A stretch of 64,000 nt of DNA from Streptomyces violaceusniger Tu 4113 (GTDB lineage: Bacteria; Actinomycetota; Actinomycetes; Streptomycetales; Streptomycetaceae): positions 7,688,001-7,752,000 of the forward strand of contig NC_015957.1 in the NCBI RefSeq assembly GCF_000147815.2, read 5' to 3'. The position numbers and the translations under genes were made by a program. The notes beneath the pieces are model-generated. The model saw nothing but the letters and a program-made list of their open reading frames with translations, made no database searches and had not been told where the DNA came from. How positions within the stretch are numbered: position 1 is the stretch's first letter; each line of letters begins with the position of its first letter. This document shows positions 60,994 through 64,000 of the stretch, piece by piece.

Positions 60994-62418
60994 ATGTCCC
61001 TAGCTGTAGCTTCCCCGGTCCGTATCGGGAGGCTGTCGATCGGTGCCCTCGGCATCTTGGCGCTCGCCCTCGGCACTCTGCAGTCAGTGGTGGAGCCCGC
61101 GCTCCCGCAGTTGCAACGTGAGCTGGGGGTCGGCCCTTCCGAAGGGGCACTGATCGGCAACACCCTGCTCATCACCGGCGCGGTCATCACACCCGTCGCA
61201 GGCAAACTCGGCGACCGCTACGGCGGAAAGCGGGTGCTGGTCTGGCTGATGGCCGTGGTCTCGGCCGGTGGTCTGTTGGCCGGCGTGGCGCCGAACCTGC
61301 CGGTGTTGCTGCTCGGTCAGATATTGCAGGGCGTCATGGTGGGCGCGCTGCCCCTCTCCTTCATCCTGGTGCGCAAAAACCTCCCCGCACGAGCGTCACA
61401 GGTGGCGATCGGGGTGGTCATGGCGCTGTTCACGGGCGGCGGCATGGTGGGAACGCTGATCGCCGGGCCGCTCTCGGAAAAGCTGTCCTGGCATTGGATG
61501 TTCGCGCTGCCGACGATCGCGATCATCGCGACGACGTTGGTCCTGACGCGGCTGATGCCGCATGATCCGCCGATCGCATCGGACGACAGGATCGACTGGC
61601 CGGGTGTGGTTCTGCTGAGCGGCGCGTTGCTCGCGTTCATGATCGGGCTCGTGCGGGTGACGGGCGACGGTCTGCCGCCCCTCGCGGTCGTTGCCCTCAC
61701 CCTTCTCGTGGCCGCCCTCGCGACCGCATGGGTCGTCGTCGAGCGCCGGGCGGCCTCGCCGATGGTCGATCTGCGCATGCTGGCCAAGCCCGCGATGTGG
61801 CATTCGTGCCTGCTCACCTTGGTTGTCACCACCAGCTTCGGGATGGTGGCCTTTCTGCTGCCGCAGATGTTCGCGATATCGGCCGACGGGTACGGCTTCG
61901 GGCTCAGCACCACCGACATCGGACTGTTCCTGCTGCCGGGCGCCATCGCCGGGGCGGTAAGCGATTCGGTCGGCGGGGTCGTGGCGGGGCGTTTCGGTCT
62001 GCGTGCCGTGCTCGTCGGGGGTGCCGTCGTCACGGCGGCCACGACGATCGCCCTGGCGTCGCTGCACACCGCCGCCTGGCAGCTCGTCCTCGCGAAGGCG
62101 CTGACCGCTATCGCGGCGGGCGTTGCCGGCACGGCGTTGCTCACCCGCGCCGCCGCCGCCGTCGACACCGGGGACACCGGCATCGCCACCAGCCTGCTCG
62201 TGGTGACCCGCGTGATCGGCGTCGCCCTGGGCTCTCAGGTCGGCGGCGCGATCCTCGACTCCGGGGCCGACTCGAAGACGGGCCTGCCGACCGAATCGGC
62301 CTTCGTCACAGGTTTCGTCACCGCCGGTCTCGTCGCCGCGTTGTCGCTGCTCATTGTCCGCATCACGAAGATCCGCAGCACGAAAATCCGTAGCACGAAG
62401 AATGGAGCCCAGGCATGA
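60994..62418 (+). CDS. MFS drug-efflux transporter (DHA2-like)
   Basis: The 474-residue protein has about 14 spans and the efflux loop motif GKLGDRYGGKRVLV after the second helix, plus VVEPALPQLQRELG in the first external loop. FILVRKNLPARASQVAIGVVMALFTGGGMVGTLIAGPL is the motif C-like antiporter helix. DHA2 proteins export drugs with proton entry. ATG 60994 follows GAAGGA with 6-base spacing. The C-terminus has a 5-residue repeat (TKIRSTKIRSTK). The stop overlaps the flavin monooxygenase start (ATGA at 62415), so the two work together. Confidence 0.9.
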   Translation: MSLAVASPVRIGRLSIGALGILALALGTLQSVVEPALPQLQRELGVGPSEGALIGNTLLITGAVITPVAGKLGDRYGGKRVLVWLMAVVSAGGLLAGVAPNLPVLLLGQILQGVMVGALPLSFILVRKNLPARASQVAIGVVMALFTGGGMVGTLIAGPLSEKLSWHWMFALPTIAIIATTLVLTRLMPHDPPIASDDRIDWPGVVLLSGALLAFMIGLVRVTGDGLPPLAVVALTLLVAALATAWVVVERRAASPMVDLRMLAKPAMWHSCLLTLVVTTSFGMVAFLLPQMFAISADGYGFGLSTTDIGLFLLPGAIAGAVSDSVGGVVAGRFGLRAVLVGGAVVTAATTIALASLHTAAWQLVLAKALTAIAAGVAGTALLTRAAAAVDTGDTGIATSLLVVTRVIGVALGSQVGGAILDSGADSKTGLPTESAFVTGFVTAGLVAALSLLIVRITKIRSTKIRSTKNGAQA

Positions 62419-63638
62419 CATCTACCGGTCTGTCGATGGACGTGCGTACCACCGCGAAGCGCACCGTTCTGATCTCCGGAGCCAGTATCTCGGGGCCCGC
62501 GCTGGCGTACTGGCTGCACCGGTCCGGATGCGCGGTCACCGTGGTGGAGAAGGCAGGCGCACTGCGCGCCGGTGGTTACCCGATCGACATCCGCGGTACC
62601 GCGACAGAGGTGGTCCGGCGGATGGGGATACTGCCGCGACTGCGGGACGCGCACATCGACTCGCGCCGCTGCATCTTCCTCGACGCCGATGGCAGCGAAG
62701 TGGCGTCGCTCAACCCGAGCGCCGTTGCCGGCGGTGTCGAGGGACAGGACCTCGAAGTGCGTCGTGGGGATCTGGCGGCGAGCCTGTACGCGCTGGTCCG
62801 CGACGATGTGGAATTCCTGTTCGGCGACTCCATCGACACCCTCGACCAGTCCGGACAAGGGGTCGACGTCACGTTCCACAGTGGCCAACGGCGCACGTTC
62901 GACCTGGTGGTGGGCGCCGACGGGATGCATTCACACACCCGGGAGTCCCTGTTCGGCCCCGAGGAACAGTTCCACCGCTACCTCGGCTACTGCTTCGCCA
63001 TCTTCACCATGCCGAACACCTTCGGGCTCTCCCGCGAGGTCGTCATGTGGAACACCCCGGGGAAGGCCGCGGCCCTCTACGCCGTCGGGGACAACGACGA
63101 GGTGCACGCCTTCCTGAACTTTCACCAGCCGGAACCGCCGCTCGATGCCCTCCGGAACCCCGACGCCCAGCGGGACCTGGTGGCCACGGTCTTCGCGGGG
63201 GCGGGGTGGGAGGTCCCTGGCATGGTCAACGCCCTGCGCGACGCGGATGACCTGTTCTTCGACACGGCCGGTCAGATCCGCATGCCCCACTGGTCCAGCG
63301 GCCGCGTCGCGCTCGTCGGCGACGCCGCGTACGCACCCTCCTTCCTCACCGGACAAGGCTCGAGCCTCGCGCTGGTCGGTGCCTACATGCTGGCCAACGC
63401 CCTGGCCACGCACCGGGATCACACCGCGGCGTTCGCCGCCTACGAACGCGACGTCCGCGAGTTCGTCGCCGTGAATCAGGCACTGGTCGACACCGGTGGG
63501 GCCACGCTCTTCCCCACCACCGCGCAGGCGCTGGAGCAGCGCAACACCAGGCTGCGGGGCCTCGTCACCCTGCCCTCCGCGCCGGCCCGACCGGCCCACT
63601 CGGCCCTTACGCTGCCCGCGTTCGCCACGATGCCGTGA
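62415..63638 (+). CDS. FAD-dependent monooxygenase (class A, TetX-like)
   Basis: The 407-residue flavoprotein has VLISGASISGPALAYWLHRSGCAVTVVEKA (FAD motif), the LEVRRGDLAASL arginine block, FDLVVGADGMHSHTRESLFGP (DG motif) and GRVALVGDAAYAPSFLTGQGSSLALVGAYMLANAL (GD motif). It is a class A monooxygenase related to TetX and to polyketide and rifampicin monooxygenases. Its start overlaps the efflux gene stop, so the pair may inactivate and export an antibiotic or hydroxylate a secondary metabolite. The nearest partner regulator is not in this strand arrangement. Confidence 0.9.
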   Translation: MTSTGLSMDVRTTAKRTVLISGASISGPALAYWLHRSGCAVTVVEKAGALRAGGYPIDIRGTATEVVRRMGILPRLRDAHIDSRRCIFLDADGSEVASLNPSAVAGGVEGQDLEVRRGDLAASLYALVRDDVEFLFGDSIDTLDQSGQGVDVTFHSGQRRTFDLVVGADGMHSHTRESLFGPEEQFHRYLGYCFAIFTMPNTFGLSREVVMWNTPGKAAALYAVGDNDEVHAFLNFHQPEPPLDALRNPDAQRDLVATVFAGAGWEVPGMVNALRDADDLFFDTAGQIRMPHWSSGRVALVGDAAYAPSFLTGQGSSLALVGAYMLANALATHRDHTAAFAAYERDVREFVAVNQALVDTGGATLFPTTAQALEQRNTRLRGLVTLPSAPARPAHSALTLPAFATMP

Positions 63639-63645
63639 CCTCGGA

Positions 63646-64000
63646 CTACGACAGGGGGTCGGCCCCGCCGCCGTCGGGGGCGGCGTGGGCCAGGCCCGTC
63701 CGGTAGGCGATGACGACGAGTTGGGCCCGGTCGCGGGCCTCCAGCTTCGTCATGGCGCGCTGCACATGGGCGCGGACGGTGAAGGGGCTGAGGAACATCT
63801 GCTCGGCGATCTCCTGGTTGGAGAGGCCGGTCGCGACCAGGGCCACCATCTCGCGTTCGCGCGGGGTGAGCACGGAGAGCCGTTCGGCGTGGCGCGGCGG
63901 GGCGTCGGCCGGTGTGGCCAGGAAACGGGCGACCAGGGAGCGGGTCGCGGCGGGGGACAGCAGCGTGTCGCCGTCGGCGATCGTCCGCACGGCGGCCAGC
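63646..64000 (-). CDS. LuxR/NarL-type response regulator, C-terminal part (cut by window edge)
   Basis: This is the C-terminal end of a regulator that continues beyond the right edge. The visible 118 residues have the end of a receiver-type domain (RTIADGDTLLSPAATRSLVARF) and a complete LuxR helix-turn-helix (LSVLTPREREMVALVATGLSNQEIAEQMFLSPFTVRAHVQRAMTKLEARDRAQLVVIAYRTGL). The layout is that of a NarL-family response regulator; its histidine kinase would lie outside the window. It converges on the monooxygenase gene with only 7 bases between stops. Confidence 0.88.
   Translation of the reverse strand, partial: LAAVRTIADGDTLLSPAATRSLVARFLATPADAPPRHAERLSVLTPREREMVALVATGLSNQEIAEQMFLSPFTVRAHVQRAMTKLEARDRAQLVVIAYRTGLAHAAPDGGGADPLS

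Noticed and set aside
61000..63640. Horizontally acquired island around the efflux/monooxygenase genes
   Set aside because: Codon use appears only slightly less GC-rich than neighbours; no mobile element, tRNA or direct repeats were seen.

Overview
The window is typical Streptomyces chromosome. Base composition is very G+C-rich with GC-saturated third codon positions, many starts are GTG or TTG, and gene ends often overlap as ATGA, GTGA or TTGA. Rare TTA (bldA-type) codons occur in only three genes, and the intergenic GC-rich hairpins and repeats are of the kind common in this genus. No tRNA, rRNA, CRISPR array, phage or insertion sequence was seen. The window cuts a glycosyltransferase at its left edge and a LuxR-type regulator at its right edge.

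Layout. 1-4.0 kb: a divergent glycosyltransferase pair (GT4, cut; cellulose-synthase-like GT2), and a GH6 lipoprotein convergent with the GT2. 4.0-7.3 kb: a molybdenum oxidoreductase with its cytochrome b partner, and an FAD dehydrogenase. 7.5-9.7 kb: a Gly/Tyr-tailed membrane protein, a Nudix hydrolase and two DUF202 membrane proteins. 10.2-12.5 kb: an MDR reductase and an F420/NADP-type reductase divergent from an HxlR regulator. 12.6-18.3 kb: an acyl catabolism locus (APH-type kinase, acyl-CoA dehydrogenase, acyl-CoA ligase, SDR, TetR) with a shared operator that recurs at 32.8 kb before a molybdopterin oxidoreductase. 18.3-24.7 kb: a LysR-type regulator, an alpha/beta hydrolase, a secreted penicillin-acylase-family enzyme and a zinc-ribbon protein. 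24.9-30.4 kb: MaoC and TetR with matching operators, a class IV aminotransferase, a DUF402 protein, an MFS exporter and a citrate-type transporter. 32.9-37.4 kb: TetR/hmgA, GntR, and an ISP-type specificity-like protein. 38.1-42.9 kb: DUF4331, TPR and NicO-type metal permease genes. 43-55.4 kb: a GDSL esterase, then a surface-polysaccharide locus (small membrane protein, FemAB/CelD-like acyltransferase, two GT2s, deacetylase, flippase fused to a membrane glycosyltransferase, GH39-like hydrolase). 55.5-64 kb: a DUF5925 AAA ATPase, ddaH with GntR, TetR, two methyltransferases (one fused to Nudix), and an MFS/flavin monooxygenase pair.

Three things stand out. (1) The 12.6-18.3 kb locus has the enzyme set of the levulinate/4-hydroxyacid (lva) pathway: acyl-CoA ligase, SDR reductase, APH-type kinase and acyl-CoA dehydrogenase, under one inferred TetR operator. 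(2) The 44-55 kb polysaccharide locus carries expanded in-frame repeats, an apparent frameshift that joins a glycosyltransferase to a deacetylase, and a roughly 1500-residue flippase/glycosyltransferase fusion with a disordered linker. (3) Several gene ends carry short tandem duplications that copy the stop codon and flanking codons. The clearest case is an 8-unit array made from the last codons of the cytochrome b gene, lying just upstream of the GH6 gene.

Functions are assigned from recognised motifs and family knowledge only; no database search was possible.
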